Source of the DNA: Shimia isoporae
Lineage (GTDB): Bacteria > Pseudomonadota > Alphaproteobacteria > Rhodobacterales > Rhodobacteraceae
NCBI RefSeq assembly: GCF_004346865.1
Contig: NZ_SMGR01000001.1
Coordinates: 1,426,001-1,490,000 of the forward strand
DNA: 64,000 nt
Reading direction: 5' to 3'
Both the position numbers and the translations under genes were made by a program. This document shows positions 29,244 to 38,231 of this stretch, one piece after another; position 1 is the first letter of the stretch; every line of letters begins with the position of its first letter. The notes beneath the pieces are model-generated. The model was not told the origin of the DNA and made no database searches. It saw nothing but the letters and a program-made list of their open reading frames with translations.

Positions 29244-29778
29244 GGCGGTGCTGGCGGTGGCTTTGAGCTTCGCCACTTTCTCTGAAGCACAAGAAGACCT
29301 GGGGGCGATTGCTCAACTAGAGGTTTGGCGGCATGAGCGGTTTCTTCTCGTCCGCAATGCCGAAGCATCCGATTTGGCGGCTTTTACCACTGACGGGTGT
29401 TCAGGCGGAATGTCGTCGGCATGGCGCACGGTTGCGCAGGTATTTCCTAGTTTTCGACAAAACCAAGGTGAGGTGCCACCGTGGGAAAGATGCTGTGTTA
29501 CCCATGATGAGGCCTATCATCTTGGGGGTGATGGCACATCAGCAAGAACGAGCTATGACGCAAGATTGGCGGCCGATGAAGCCTTGCAGCAATGCGTGAA
29601 AGCCGTGGCCCGGGAGGATGGCGACGCCCTTCAGGCAAGGTACGGCGAGCCACAGGAACGTATTGAAATTGCTTTTGATTTCATAGCGGACCGAATGCTT
29701 GAAGCGGTCCGTGTTGGCGGCGCACCGTGTTCAGGATTACCGTGGCGCTGGGGCTATGGCTGGCCGCATTGCTGGTAG
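29212..29778 (+). CDS. Secreted phospholipase A2-like protein
   Basis: A 188-residue frame with an N-terminal signal peptide (LAVALSFATFSEA, cleavage near residue 26). It carries DGCSGG (C63) followed by ERCCVTHDEAYHLGG with C94, C95, H98, D99 and Y102. CCxxHDxxY is the catalytic signature of phospholipase A2, and the glycine/cysteine loop resembles its calcium loop. There are six cysteines after the signal, enough for three disulfides. I do not recognise the family. The start is uncertain: TTG 29212 or TTG 29224 inside the end of the GDPD gene. The pairing suggests a lipid-degradation role. The end is two bases from the convergent HD gene. Confidence 0.6.
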   Translation: MAWILRLGLNRAVLAVALSFATFSEAQEDLGAIAQLEVWRHERFLLVRNAEASDLAAFTTDGCSGGMSSAWRTVAQVFPSFRQNQGEVPPWERCCVTHDEAYHLGGDGTSARTSYDARLAADEALQQCVKAVAREDGDALQARYGEPQERIEIAFDFIADRMLEAVRVGGAPCSGLPWRWGYGWPHCW

Positions 29779-29779
29779 A

Positions 29780-30934
29780 TCACGTGTTGGCAGCGAACCA
29801 GTCAGCGATCCGCTGCTGTAAATGGTCCCAAATTGCAGGAGCGCCCTTTGCGACCTTCCATCCAACGCGATCCTCGAGCTGTTGGGCAGTTACATTGTAT
29901 TCAGGCCAAGTCCCGCCTTCAGTTTCAAGATTGCCAATGACCGGCTGAACGCGGTCGATGGACTTGGCAAACACCGCATCATTGCTTTCTGCGGCTTCGA
30001 ATTCGTCCCAGAGTGCGCGAAAAGCTTGCGCTTGGTTTTCCGGCAGTAGTCCGAAGATACGATCTGCTGCTGCCGCCTCTGCCGCTTCCATCGCGGAAAT
30101 GTCATGATCGCCGTGGATCGGGCTATCGCCCACGTCGATCTCCACAAGGTCATGGATCAACAGCATTTTTACAATGCGACCAAGGCTGATTTCCCGGTTT
30201 GCGTGCTCAGACAGGGTCAGAGCATAAAGAGCAATGTGCCAACTATGTTCGCCAGAGTTTTCCCGGCGGGTCATGTCGAGAATCCGAGTGGCGCGCAATA
30301 CGGATTTCAGTTTGTCCGCTTCTGAAAGAAACGCCAAGCGACGGCTTAGGGGATCTTCTCGGTCTATTGAGGTTCCGTTTAGCAGCGACTCTGAATGAGA
30401 AAAAATGTCCGGATACGCTTCCTTGATGAATGCGGCCCGTCCATAAGCAAGGTTCTCGCGCGCGATTGCTACGTGGTCAGGTCGGGGTTCGGTCGCCAAA
30501 AGCACCTGAAAAACCGGCTGAACGTAATCCAGCATTTTCGCAAAACCGGCATCTGCCGTCTCCGCCGCTTCGAACTCCTGCCAGAGCGCCTTGAGGTTTT
30601 CGCCTTGCTCCGCTGGAAGCAAACCAAAAATGCGATCTGCTGCTTCGGCTTCCGCCGCAGCAACCGATTGCCAATCTGTTTTTAGGTGGATCGGATGGTC
30701 GCCGACATCAATCTCCACGAGATCATGCAGAAGCAACATGCCGATTACGCGGTCGATTGATACGCCCGTCGGGGCGATCGGTTCAAACACCATCGCAAAC
30801 AAAGCCAGGTGCCAGCTGTGCTCGGCAGAGTTCTCAGCGCGCGACAAATCCTGCAGGACGTTGGACCGCTGAATTCCTTTGAGACGGTCAACTTCATTCA
30901 AAAATGCGAGTTGCGCCTCAAGTCTGTTCGTCAT
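29780..30934 (-). CDS. Tandem HD-domain protein (duplicated YfbR/HDDC2-like 5'-nucleotidase)
   Basis: A 384-residue protein made of two homologous HD domains. Repeat 1 (about 1-190) has ENSAEHSWHLA, LLLHDLVEIDVGDHPIH and DYVQPV. Repeat 2 (about 195-384) has ENSGEHSWHIA, LLIHDLVEIDVGDSPIH and DRVQPV. Each keeps the H...HD...D metal ligands, so both look active. Single-domain relatives hydrolyse deoxynucleoside 5'-monophosphates. The fusion would form an intramolecular pseudo-dimer. It overlaps the next gene upstream (78-residue protein) by four bases, so they share an mRNA with the alpha/beta hydrolase. Confidence 0.85.
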   Translation of the reverse strand: MTNRLEAQLAFLNEVDRLKGIQRSNVLQDLSRAENSAEHSWHLALFAMVFEPIAPTGVSIDRVIGMLLLHDLVEIDVGDHPIHLKTDWQSVAAAEAEAADRIFGLLPAEQGENLKALWQEFEAAETADAGFAKMLDYVQPVFQVLLATEPRPDHVAIARENLAYGRAAFIKEAYPDIFSHSESLLNGTSIDREDPLSRRLAFLSEADKLKSVLRATRILDMTRRENSGEHSWHIALYALTLSEHANREISLGRIVKMLLIHDLVEIDVGDSPIHGDHDISAMEAAEAAAADRIFGLLPENQAQAFRALWDEFEAAESNDAVFAKSIDRVQPVIGNLETEGGTWPEYNVTAQQLEDRVGWKVAKGAPAIWDHLQQRIADWFAANT

Positions 30935-31167
30935 TCCGGGCTTCCTGCGGCAGCGCGTGTTTCTTTAACCTTTTGGATCAAGAATTTACGCGCTTTCTCT
31001 TCCGCCATGCGTACACGCATTTCTGTCAGGTACGCTTCTTCAAGAGACTGGGACGCAGCCGCCAGAATGTTGCCGACCTCGACAAAAAGCCGATCTTGGC
31101 CGGTTTCTTTCTGAACCTTGATGGTATCTTCGGCGAGCTTGGCGGCAAGCGTCTCAAGTGTGCCCAT
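30931..31167 (-). CDS. Small conserved hypothetical protein
   Basis: A 78-residue soluble, highly charged, helical protein, probably a coiled coil (LEEAYLTEMRVRMAEEKARKFLIQKVKE). It has no cysteine, no signal and no known motif. It sits between the alpha/beta hydrolase (one-base overlap) and the HD protein (four-base overlap) on the same strand, which argues that it is a real gene translated in a three-gene operon. Function unknown. Confidence 0.7.
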   Translation of the reverse strand: MGTLETLAAKLAEDTIKVQKETGQDRLFVEVGNILAAASQSLEEAYLTEMRVRMAEEKARKFLIQKVKETRAAAGSPE

Positions 31168-31823
31168 TAGCGGGTGGTCTCCGTCAGCCGCCGCTTGACG
31201 TAATCGGTCACATTACCCGTCATCTGATCCATGTGCTCTTCTGCTTTGAAGAAGTGATCAGCGCCTTCGATTTCGGTGTGAGTAATGGTGATGCCCTTCT
31301 GCTCGTGCAGTTTGTTGACAAGAGAATGGGTGTCCGCAGGGGGCGCAACTCGGTCGTTCGTACCGTTCAGGATCAGACCAGAACTGGGGCAGGGGGCGAG
31401 GAACGAGAAGTCATACATATTCGCGGGAGGAGCCACCGAGATAAAGCCGGTGATTTCAGGACGTCGCATCAGAAGTTGCATGCCAATCCATGCCCCAAAC
31501 GAGAACCCGGCAACCCAGCAGTGCTTGGAGTTGTTGTTCATCGACTGGAGATAATCGAGAGCGGAAGCTGCATCTGAAAGCTCGCCAACACCCTGATCGT
31601 ATTCGCCTTGAGAGCGCCCAACGCCACGGAAGTTAAAGCGTAGAACCGTGAACCCCATGTTGTAGAACGCATAGTGCAGGTTATAGACAACCTTGTTGTT
31701 CATCGTGCCACCGAATTGCGGGTGCGGATGCAAGACAATGGCAATCGGTGCGTCTTTTTCTTTTTGGGGGTGGTAGCGGCCTTCGAGGCGGCCTTCGGGT
31801 CCTGGGAAAATCACCTCGGGCAT
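31167..31823 (-). CDS. Alpha/beta hydrolase (dienelactone-hydrolase-like)
   Basis: A 218-residue cytoplasmic hydrolase. It has the oxyanion region VLHPHPQFGGTMNN near 33, FNFRGVGRSQGEYD near 64, the nucleophile elbow GFSFGAWIG near residue 107 (serine of GxSxG), a likely acid in NGTNDRVAPP and H in GADHFFKAEEH. The substrate is unknown. It is first of a three-gene operon transcribed away from the suf operon; the intergenic region between them contains an Irr-type box. Confidence 0.88.
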   Translation of the reverse strand: MPEVIFPGPEGRLEGRYHPQKEKDAPIAIVLHPHPQFGGTMNNKVVYNLHYAFYNMGFTVLRFNFRGVGRSQGEYDQGVGELSDAASALDYLQSMNNNSKHCWVAGFSFGAWIGMQLLMRRPEITGFISVAPPANMYDFSFLAPCPSSGLILNGTNDRVAPPADTHSLVNKLHEQKGITITHTEIEGADHFFKAEEHMDQMTGNVTDYVKRRLTETTR

Positions 31824-31861
31824 TTGTTTCGCTCTTCTCCTACAAATGTGAAAAGCAATTC

Positions 31862-31899
31862 TTGACGAATTTGCTTGGTCACTTTAGAACGTTTCTAAA
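31862..31899 (+). promoter_or_regulatory. suf promoter with Irr-type iron control element
   Basis: TTTAGAA-CGT-TTCTAAA (31883-31899) is a perfect 7+3+7 palindrome equal to the consensus of Irr-regulated iron control elements in alphaproteobacteria. It overlaps a possible promoter: TTGACG at 31862-31867 and TAGAAC at 31885-31890 with 17-base spacing. It lies 88 bases before the Rrf2 regulator gene that heads the suf operon, so repression under low iron/haem is expected. Confidence 0.75.
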
Positions 31900-31986
31900 T
31901 TCTGATCTTGGCGTAAAACGCCGCACAGCGCTTAAGCGAAATAAGCACAGCAGCGGCTGAGGTCAATCAATTCGCGGGGGTAGAGC

Positions 31987-32451
31987 ATGAAACTGTCGAC
32001 AAAAGGGCGCTATGCGGTGGTTGCGCTGGCTGATATCGCGCTTCAGGACGGTAGCGAGTTGGTCAATCTGTCTGAAATCTCGAAAAGACAGGACATCTCT
32101 CTGCCATATCTCGAACAGTTGTTTGTGAAGTTGCGCCGTGCCGGATTGGTGGAATCGGTGCGAGGACCGGGTGGTGGTTATCGCTTGGCGCAGTCGCCGT
32201 CGGACATCCGCGTGGTGGACGTTCTGACTGCTGTGGATGAAACAGTTTCGGCGCTGCACACAGGCGCTGGAGTGAGTGGAGGATCTAGCGGGTCCCGGGC
32301 GCAATCCATGGCGAACCGGCTCTGGGAAGGATTGTCCGCCCATGTCTATGTGTTTTTGCACCAGACGCGCCTGTCCGACGTAATTAAAAACGATCTGGCA
32401 CCCTGTCCGGCGGTGCCCAACCTGTTTGCTGTGGTGGATGAAGACGCCTGA
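31987..32451 (+). CDS. iscR: Rrf2/IscR-type regulator with one cysteine
   Basis: A 154-residue Rrf2 transcription factor with the N-terminal winged helix (MKLSTKGRYAVVALADIAL, then ISLPYLEQLFVKLRRAGLV and RGPGGGYRLA). It heads the suf operon and so likely controls it. In E. coli IscR three clustered cysteines hold a 2Fe-2S cluster. Here the matching segment (residues about 90-108, rich in Gly and Ser) has none, and the only cysteine is C140 near the C-terminus. Rhodobacter IscR is also known for having a single cysteine. The stop overlaps the next ATG by one base. Confidence 0.9.
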   Translation: MKLSTKGRYAVVALADIALQDGSELVNLSEISKRQDISLPYLEQLFVKLRRAGLVESVRGPGGGYRLAQSPSDIRVVDVLTAVDETVSALHTGAGVSGGSSGSRAQSMANRLWEGLSAHVYVFLHQTRLSDVIKNDLAPCPAVPNLFAVVDEDA

Positions 32452-33503
32452 TGCGCGCGTACCTCGATCATAATGCGACAACGCCCCTGCGTGATGAGGC
32501 ACGTGACGCAATGATTGCGGCCATGGATGTGGTTGGAAATCCGTCCAGCGTGCATGGTGAAGGCCGGAAGGCAAAGTCGGTGATTGAAACCGCGAGGGCG
32601 GACATAGCTTCAGCGTTCGGGGCAGATGGCGCGGACGTTATATTCACATCGTCCGCAACCGAGGCAGCAGCTTTGGCGTTGCGCGACAGACGACTTCACG
32701 GTGCGGATATTGAACACGACGCTGTCGGAGCTTGGGTTCAAAGTGATTTGTCCGTCGATCACAATGGTCAGGTAACGGTTGTGGACGCTTCGGCCTCCAC
32801 CCTTCAAGCCGCTAACAGTGAAACAGGCGTGGTTCAGACATTGCCCGAAGGTTTGGCTGTAAGCGATATGACTCAGGCCTTTGGGAAATTGCCGGTGGCA
32901 TTCAATTGGTCCGGAGCAACGATGGCGCTGGTCTCTGCACACAAACTTGGCGGTCCCAAGGGTATTGGGGCGCTGGTTGTGAAGCGCGGCACAGACGTTT
33001 CGGCGCAACTTTTGGGCGGTGGACAGGAAATGGGACGCCGCGCGGGCACAGAAAACGTGATTGGCGCAGCCGGTTTTGCCGCTGCAGCGAAGGCTGCGGC
33101 AAATGACCTGGCAAACGGCGTGTGGGAACGGGTTGCACATTTGCGCGATTTGCTTGAAGACACGCTGGAAGACGGAGCAAAAGACTCAGTCATTGTTGGC
33201 AAGGGTGCGAAACGCCTGCCCAACACCACATGTATCGCAACGCCGGGATGGAAAGGTGAAACGCAGGTCATGCAAATGGACTTGGCCGGATTTGCCATTT
33301 CGGCAGGCTCTGCCTGTTCGTCGGGCAAAGTTCGCGCGAGCCGCGTGTTGACAGCGATGGGATACGACGAGGCGACTGCCGCAAGTGCGATCCGGATCAG
33401 TTTGGGGCCGGAAACAACGGAACAGGAAGTTCTGGGATTTGCCGACAAATGGCTAGCCCAGATGAAGAAACACCACGCAAGGGCCAACAAAGCCACCGCG
33501 TGA
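32451..33503 (+). CDS. Cysteine desulfurase, IscS/NifS-like
   Basis: A PLP enzyme that takes sulfur from cysteine for Fe-S assembly. It has 350 residues, shorter than typical IscS (about 400). It starts [14 protein letters not shown] lysine K165 is in [10 protein letters not shown], the catalytic cysteine C289 in [14 protein letters not shown] near 95 keeps the cofactor-stacking histidine, and DMTQAFGK supplies the Asp/Gln. It lies between the regulator and sufB, while a SufS-type desulfurase ends the same operon, giving two desulfurases of different types in one unit. Confidence 0.9.
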   Translation: MRAYLDHNATTPLRDEARDAMIAAMDVVGNPSSVHGEGRKAKSVIETARADIASAFGADGADVIFTSSATEAAALALRDRRLHGADIEHDAVGAWVQSDLSVDHNGQVTVVDASASTLQAANSETGVVQTLPEGLAVSDMTQAFGKLPVAFNWSGATMALVSAHKLGGPKGIGALVVKRGTDVSAQLLGGGQEMGRRAGTENVIGAAGFAAAAKAAANDLANGVWERVAHLRDLLEDTLEDGAKDSVIVGKGAKRLPNTTCIATPGWKGETQVMQMDLAGFAISAGSACSSGKVRASRVLTAMGYDEATAASAIRISLGPETTEQEVLGFADKWLAQMKKHHARANKATA

Positions 33504-33526
33504 GAGCGAACAAACAGGAGAACGAC

Positions 33527-35050
33527 ATGGCCGCAATAGACCAGACACAGGTCAAAGAAGGCGTCGATCAGGAAACCGTGGATGCCGTGCGCGAAGTGGG
33601 CGGTAAATACAAATACGGCTGGGAAACCGAGATCGAGATGGAATACGCCCCTAAAGGGCTGACCGAGGATATCGTACGCCTGATTTCCGACAAGAATGAC
33701 GAACCTGAATGGATGACCGAATGGCGGCTGGAAGCATACAAGCGCTGGCTGACCAAAGAGGAACCCGACTGGGCTATGTTGGATTATCCCGAAGTGGATT
33801 TTCAGGATCAGTACTACTATGCGCGCCCGAAAAGCATGGAGGAAAAGCCGAAGTCGTTGGACGAGGTGGATCCAAAGCTTCTGGCTACCTACGAAAAGCT
33901 TGGTATCCCGCTGAAAGAACAGATGATTTTGGCAGGCGTTGAGGGCGCTGAGGATGCACCTGCGGAAGGTCGTAAGGTGGCTGTAGACGCGGTGTTTGAC
34001 TCTGTTTCTGTCGGCACGACATTTCAGGAAGAGCTCAAGAAAGCTGGCGTGATTTTCTGCTCTATCTCGGAAGCGATCAAAGAGCACCCGGAATTGGTTA
34101 AAAAGTACCTCGGTTCCGTGGTTCCGGTGTCTGACAACTTTTACGCCACCCTGAACAGCGCGGTGTTCTCTGACGGGTCATTCGTCTATGTGCCGCCGGG
34201 CGTTCGCTGCCCGATGGAGCTCTCGACCTACTTCCGGATCAACGCGGAGAATACAGGTCAGTTCGAGCGCACGCTGATCATCGCCGACAAAGGCTCCTAC
34301 GTGTCTTATCTCGAAGGCTGCACTGCACCACAACGGGATACCAGCCAGTTGCATGCTGCTGTGGTCGAGATCATCATCGAAGAAGACGCCGAGGTGAAAT
34401 ACTCTACCGTTCAAAACTGGTATCCCGGCGACGAGAATGGCAAGGGCGGCATCTACAACTTTGTAACCAAGCGTGCAGATTGCCGCGGGGCGCGGTCCAA
34501 AGTGATGTGGACGCAGGTTGAAACCGGCTCCGCTGTTACTTGGAAGTATCCGTCCTGCATCTTGCGCGGCGACGATGCCCAGGGCGAGTTCTATTCGATC
34601 GCGATTACCAACAACCACCAGCAGGCCGATACCGGCACCAAAATGATCCACTTGGGCAAAAACACCAAATCACGGATTGTTTCCAAGGGCATAAGCGCGG
34701 GCGTGGCACAAAACACGTATCGCGGTCAGGTGTCGATGCATCCGAAAGCAAAGAACTCGCGCAACTATACCCAATGTGACAGCCTTTTGATCGGTGACAA
34801 ATGCGGGGCGCATACCGTTCCGTACATCGAAGTGAAGAACAACTCTTCGCGGGTCGAGCACGAAGCAACCACATCCAAAGTGGACGACGAACAAATGTTC
34901 TATTGCCGTCAGCGCGGCATGGATGAGGAAGAGGCTGTAGCCCTGATCGTGAACGGTTTTGCCAAGGAAGTTCTTCAGGCTTTGCCGATGGAATTTGCCA
35001 TGGAAGCTCAACAGCTTGTGGCGATCTCTCTGGAAGGATCCGTCGGCTAA
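33527..35050 (+). CDS. sufB: Fe-S cluster assembly protein SufB
   Basis: Scaffold subunit of the SufBCD complex, where clusters form. It has 507 residues from ATG 33527, which has ACAGGAG upstream; the open frame extends further but overlaps the desulfurase gene. Family features include the conserved [35 protein letters not shown], and the C-terminal [23 protein letters not shown]. It follows the IscS-like gene by 23 bases and precedes sufC by 75 bases. Confidence 0.97.
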   Translation: MAAIDQTQVKEGVDQETVDAVREVGGKYKYGWETEIEMEYAPKGLTEDIVRLISDKNDEPEWMTEWRLEAYKRWLTKEEPDWAMLDYPEVDFQDQYYYARPKSMEEKPKSLDEVDPKLLATYEKLGIPLKEQMILAGVEGAEDAPAEGRKVAVDAVFDSVSVGTTFQEELKKAGVIFCSISEAIKEHPELVKKYLGSVVPVSDNFYATLNSAVFSDGSFVYVPPGVRCPMELSTYFRINAENTGQFERTLIIADKGSYVSYLEGCTAPQRDTSQLHAAVVEIIIEEDAEVKYSTVQNWYPGDENGKGGIYNFVTKRADCRGARSKVMWTQVETGSAVTWKYPSCILRGDDAQGEFYSIAITNNHQQADTGTKMIHLGKNTKSRIVSKGISAGVAQNTYRGQVSMHPKAKNSRNYTQCDSLLIGDKCGAHTVPYIEVKNNSSRVEHEATTSKVDDEQMFYCRQRGMDEEEAVALIVNGFAKEVLQALPMEFAMEAQQLVAISLEGSVG

Positions 35051-35125
35051 TCCCGATCTGGCTCTGTATTTACAAAATTCGGGCTGGTGCGACCACCGCC
35101 CATTCGAAATGCGAAGGAAGATAAA

Positions 35126-35881
35126 ATGTTGGAAATCAAAGGCCTGAAGGTCCAACTTGAAGATGAAGACAAGCAGATCCTAAAGGGTGTCGACCTGAAA
35201 GTTGAAGCCGGGAAAGTGCACGCGATCATGGGCCCGAACGGATCAGGTAAGTCGACGTTGTCCTATGTTCTGTCTGGCAAGGATGGCTATGAGGTCACTG
35301 ACGGAACAGCAACGCTGGATGGCGAAGACTTGCTGGAGCTCGAGGCAGAGGAACGTGCGGCGCTGGGACTGTTCCTCGCCTTCCAATATCCTGTCGAAAT
35401 TCCGGGTGTGGGCAACATGACCTTCCTGCGCACCGCGGTAAACGCACAACGCAAGGCGCGTGGCGAAGACGAGATGTCAGCGAAAGACTTTTTGCAGGTG
35501 ATCCGCGCGAAGGCGAAAACCCTTAAAATCGATGCGGACATGCTGAAGCGACCGGTCAATGTCGGTTTCTCCGGTGGTGAAAAGAAACGGAACGAAATCC
35601 TGCAAATGGCGATGCTCGAGCCGAAGATGTGTATTCTTGACGAGACTGACTCCGGTCTTGATGTGGATGCGATGAAGCTGGTTTCTGAGGGCGTGAATGC
35701 GTTGCGCGACGCTGGCCGAGGATTCCTGGTCATCACCCATTACCAACGTCTGTTGGATCACATCAAACCGGATGTCGTTCACATTATGGCCGACGGTCGC
35801 ATCGTGAAGACTGGCGGTCCAGAACTGGCGCTGGAAGTCGAGAAGAACGGCTACGCGGACATTCTGGCGGAGATGGCCTGA
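35126..35881 (+). CDS. sufC: Fe-S cluster assembly ATPase SufC
   Basis: The ABC-type ATPase of SufBCD, 251 residues. Walker A is GPNGSGKST near 35, the signature SGGEKKRNEIL near 145, and Walker B MCILDETDSGLD near 170, where the SufC-typical ETDSGLD replaces EPTSALD. The start is ATG 35126 behind GAAGGAAG. A longer frame back to 35087 is not needed. The stop overlaps the sufD ATG by one base. Confidence 0.97.
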   Translation: MLEIKGLKVQLEDEDKQILKGVDLKVEAGKVHAIMGPNGSGKSTLSYVLSGKDGYEVTDGTATLDGEDLLELEAEERAALGLFLAFQYPVEIPGVGNMTFLRTAVNAQRKARGEDEMSAKDFLQVIRAKAKTLKIDADMLKRPVNVGFSGGEKKRNEILQMAMLEPKMCILDETDSGLDVDAMKLVSEGVNALRDAGRGFLVITHYQRLLDHIKPDVVHIMADGRIVKTGGPELALEVEKNGYADILAEMA

Positions 35882-37167
35882 TGTCAGCTGTAGCAAAAAA
35901 TATAGAGGCCACCACGGCCCGTCTGGAGGGCATGAACCTTCCTGCTGGCGGCAAATGGGCGACCGAAGCTCGCGAGGCCGCGTTGGCCCGGGTGCGTGAG
36001 ATGGGGTTGCCAGAGCGACGCGACGAATATTGGAAATACACGCGTCCGGACACCCTTACTCAGATTGATGCGCCTAGCGCGGCAACTTTCGACAGTGGCG
36101 AGGCACCACTGTTTGACGGTTTCGACCGCCTGAAGGTGGTATTTGTCGATGGCGTTTTCGATGCCGACCAATCGGATGACCTGTCAGGCGAGGGCCTGAG
36201 CATCGAGCGTCTTGCGGACGTCGCGGACAAGGACATCCATTGGGCGCGAGATTTGTACGGTACGCTGGAGACCAACGGTCAGAACCCTGTTCCACGCCCG
36301 TTAGCGGCGCTTAACACGGCTTATGCAACAGATGGTGTCGTGATGCATGTCACTGGCAAGGTTTCTCGCCCGGTGAACCTGATTTATCGACATAATTCAG
36401 ACACTTCCGATGTGACCCTGCATCACCTTGTAAAGCTGGATTCCGGTGCCGAACTGACAATACTCGAAAATGGTCCTGCGGCCGCTCGCTTTAACAAGGC
36501 GATGGAAGTCGATGTAGCGGACAACGCTGTGTTCCACCATGTACGAGCCCAAGGTCGCGATCATGAACGTCGGGCTGTTACACATATCTTTGGACGTCTA
36601 GGTACTGAAAGCACATTCAAGTCCTTCACGTTGACGGTGAACGGACGTTTGACCCGTAACGAAGCCGTACTCGAACTGACGGGTGACGATGCCGTTGCGC
36701 ATGTGGCCGGCGCGTGCCTTGGCGATGGTGATTTTCATCATGACGACACCGTTTTTGTCACACACGACGCGGTGAATTGCGAGAGCCGGCAGGTTTTCAA
36801 AAAAGTGCTGCGCAACGGCGCGACAGGTGTCTTTCAGGGCAAGATTCTGGTTAAGCCTGACGCACAGAAAACCGACGGATACCAGATCAGCCAGTCGCTC
36901 TTGCTTGATGAGGACAGTCAGTTCCTCGCAAAGCCGGAACTCGAAATCTATGCTGATGATGTCGCTTGTTCGCACGGGTCGACCTCTGGTGCGATTGATG
37001 AGGATGCTTTGTTCTATTTGCGTGCCCGTGGCGTTCCCAAAGACATCGCAACCGACTTGATGGTGTTGTCTTTCGTCGCTGAAGCCGTTGAGGAAATTGA
37101 TGATGAGGGCCTTCGGGACGAGATCATTTCCCGTCTGGAAAACTGGCTGGAACGGCGGCGCGGCTGA
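35881..37167 (+). CDS. sufD: Fe-S cluster assembly protein SufD
   Basis: The second scaffold/partner subunit of SufBCD, 428 residues, homologous to SufB. The C-terminal region has the SufBD core: CESRQVFKKVLRNGATGVFQGKI near 300, the ACSHGSTSGAIDEDALFYLRARG motif with the conserved Cys-His near 365, and the terminal AEAVEEIDDEGLRDEI. It overlaps sufC and the following Yip1-like gene by one base each, so translation is tightly coupled. Confidence 0.95.
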   Translation: MSAVAKNIEATTARLEGMNLPAGGKWATEAREAALARVREMGLPERRDEYWKYTRPDTLTQIDAPSAATFDSGEAPLFDGFDRLKVVFVDGVFDADQSDDLSGEGLSIERLADVADKDIHWARDLYGTLETNGQNPVPRPLAALNTAYATDGVVMHVTGKVSRPVNLIYRHNSDTSDVTLHHLVKLDSGAELTILENGPAAARFNKAMEVDVADNAVFHHVRAQGRDHERRAVTHIFGRLGTESTFKSFTLTVNGRLTRNEAVLELTGDDAVAHVAGACLGDGDFHHDDTVFVTHDAVNCESRQVFKKVLRNGATGVFQGKILVKPDAQKTDGYQISQSLLLDEDSQFLAKPELEIYADDVACSHGSTSGAIDEDALFYLRARGVPKDIATDLMVLSFVAEAVEEIDDEGLRDEIISRLENWLERRRG

Positions 37168-37652
37168 TGTCAGTTGCGCGCGACATTCTCGCGACTTATC
37201 GCGGGCCGCATAAAGTTGTGGCCCGTTTGCTTTCCATGGGCGAGCGAGAGGATCGTGTGTTCGTGATCCTCATGGCAGCTTGTGCGGTCACCTTCATCGG
37301 GCAATGGCCACGACTTGCCAGAGAGGCGCACCTGACCGGCGAAGAACTCAACCCGTTGCTCGGCGGAACGTTGATGGCTTGGCTTTTTATTGCGCCTCTG
37401 CTTGCTTACGCGTTGGCATTGATTGTGCATGTTCTGTTTCGCGCGATAGGGCGCAAGCAAACTTCCTTCGGATCGCGTCTAGCGCTTTTTTGGGCGATGT
37501 TGGCCGCTTCCCCACTGATACTGTTACACGGCCTTGTTGCCGGATTCATCGGTGAAGGCATCGAGCTTGCAGGTGTCGGCTTGGTTTGGCTGATCTGCTT
37601 CATGTGGTTCTGGATTTCCGGAATGCTTCAAGCAGGTAAACGATCAGCATGA
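37167..37652 (+). CDS. Yip1-like membrane protein (first of a pair)
   Basis: A 161-residue protein with about four hydrophobic helices (MAACAVTFIGQW, LLGGTLMAWLFIAPLLAYALALIVHVLF, LFWAMLAASPLILLHGLVAGFI, GVGLVWLICFMWFWISGML). The arrangement fits Yip1-family proteins. It is translationally linked to sufD (1-base overlap) and to the next Yip1-like gene (4-base overlap). The role in the Suf operon is unknown; a membrane function tied to iron or sulfur supply is speculation. Confidence 0.7.
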   Translation: MSVARDILATYRGPHKVVARLLSMGEREDRVFVILMAACAVTFIGQWPRLAREAHLTGEELNPLLGGTLMAWLFIAPLLAYALALIVHVLFRAIGRKQTSFGSRLALFWAMLAASPLILLHGLVAGFIGEGIELAGVGLVWLICFMWFWISGMLQAGKRSA

Positions 37653-38230
37653 ACGCGCAATTGACTGAACTATTCTGGTTGACTGTCCGTGATCCGGCTC
37701 AGGCCGCCCGTATATTGTGCGGTGTGCGCCTTGATCGCGCCACCGGATGGACGATCCTGGCTCTGGCTGTGATATTGAACACATTGGCCTACTTCGGGTC
37801 GATTGCACTGTTTCCTGTTCCGGAGGAAGTGAACATTCCTCTGTTCACGAAGCCTTTCCTGGTGCTTACGATGCTTGGGTCCACAACAGTGATCTTTGTC
37901 TTCGCGTTTTACTGGGTCGGGCACAGTCTCGGAGGCAAAGCGCCATTTGACACGATCCTGCTGATGCTTGGCTGGTTGCAGTTTATGCGTCTCGCCATTC
38001 AAATTGGGTCAGTCGTGCTTATGACGCTTGCACCGGCTTTGTCACAATTGTTTGTCATGGCTGCCGGACTCTACGGTTTGTGGGTGGTGCTGAATTTCCT
38101 CAAAGTCGCCCACGATTTTGAAACCCTCGGCAAGGCTGCAGCCGTAGTGGTTATGTCGGCCTTAGGGCTGACCGTGGGCCTGTCTGTCTTTCTTTCGCTG
38201 TTTACTGCGACCGTCATTGGGATGTCCTAA
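37649..38230 (+). CDS. Yip1-like membrane protein (second of a pair)
   Basis: A 193-residue inner-membrane protein with about five helices, including GWTILALAVILNTLAYFGSIALF, FLVLTMLGSTTVIFVFAFYWVG, and a hydrophobic C-terminus. It begins with a cytosolic segment LFWLTVRDPAQAARILCG typical of Yip1 proteins. It is similar in plan, though not obviously in sequence, to the preceding protein. It overlaps it by four bases and is followed after one base by sufS, so both belong to the suf operon. Confidence 0.75.
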   Translation: MNAQLTELFWLTVRDPAQAARILCGVRLDRATGWTILALAVILNTLAYFGSIALFPVPEEVNIPLFTKPFLVLTMLGSTTVIFVFAFYWVGHSLGGKAPFDTILLMLGWLQFMRLAIQIGSVVLMTLAPALSQLFVMAAGLYGLWVVLNFLKVAHDFETLGKAAAVVVMSALGLTVGLSVFLSLFTATVIGMS

Positions 38231-38231
38231 C

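Noticed and set aside
32873-34087. A 404-codon minus-strand open frame across the desulfurase and sufB
   Set aside because: It crosses two certain genes on the other strand, and its translation shows no domain.
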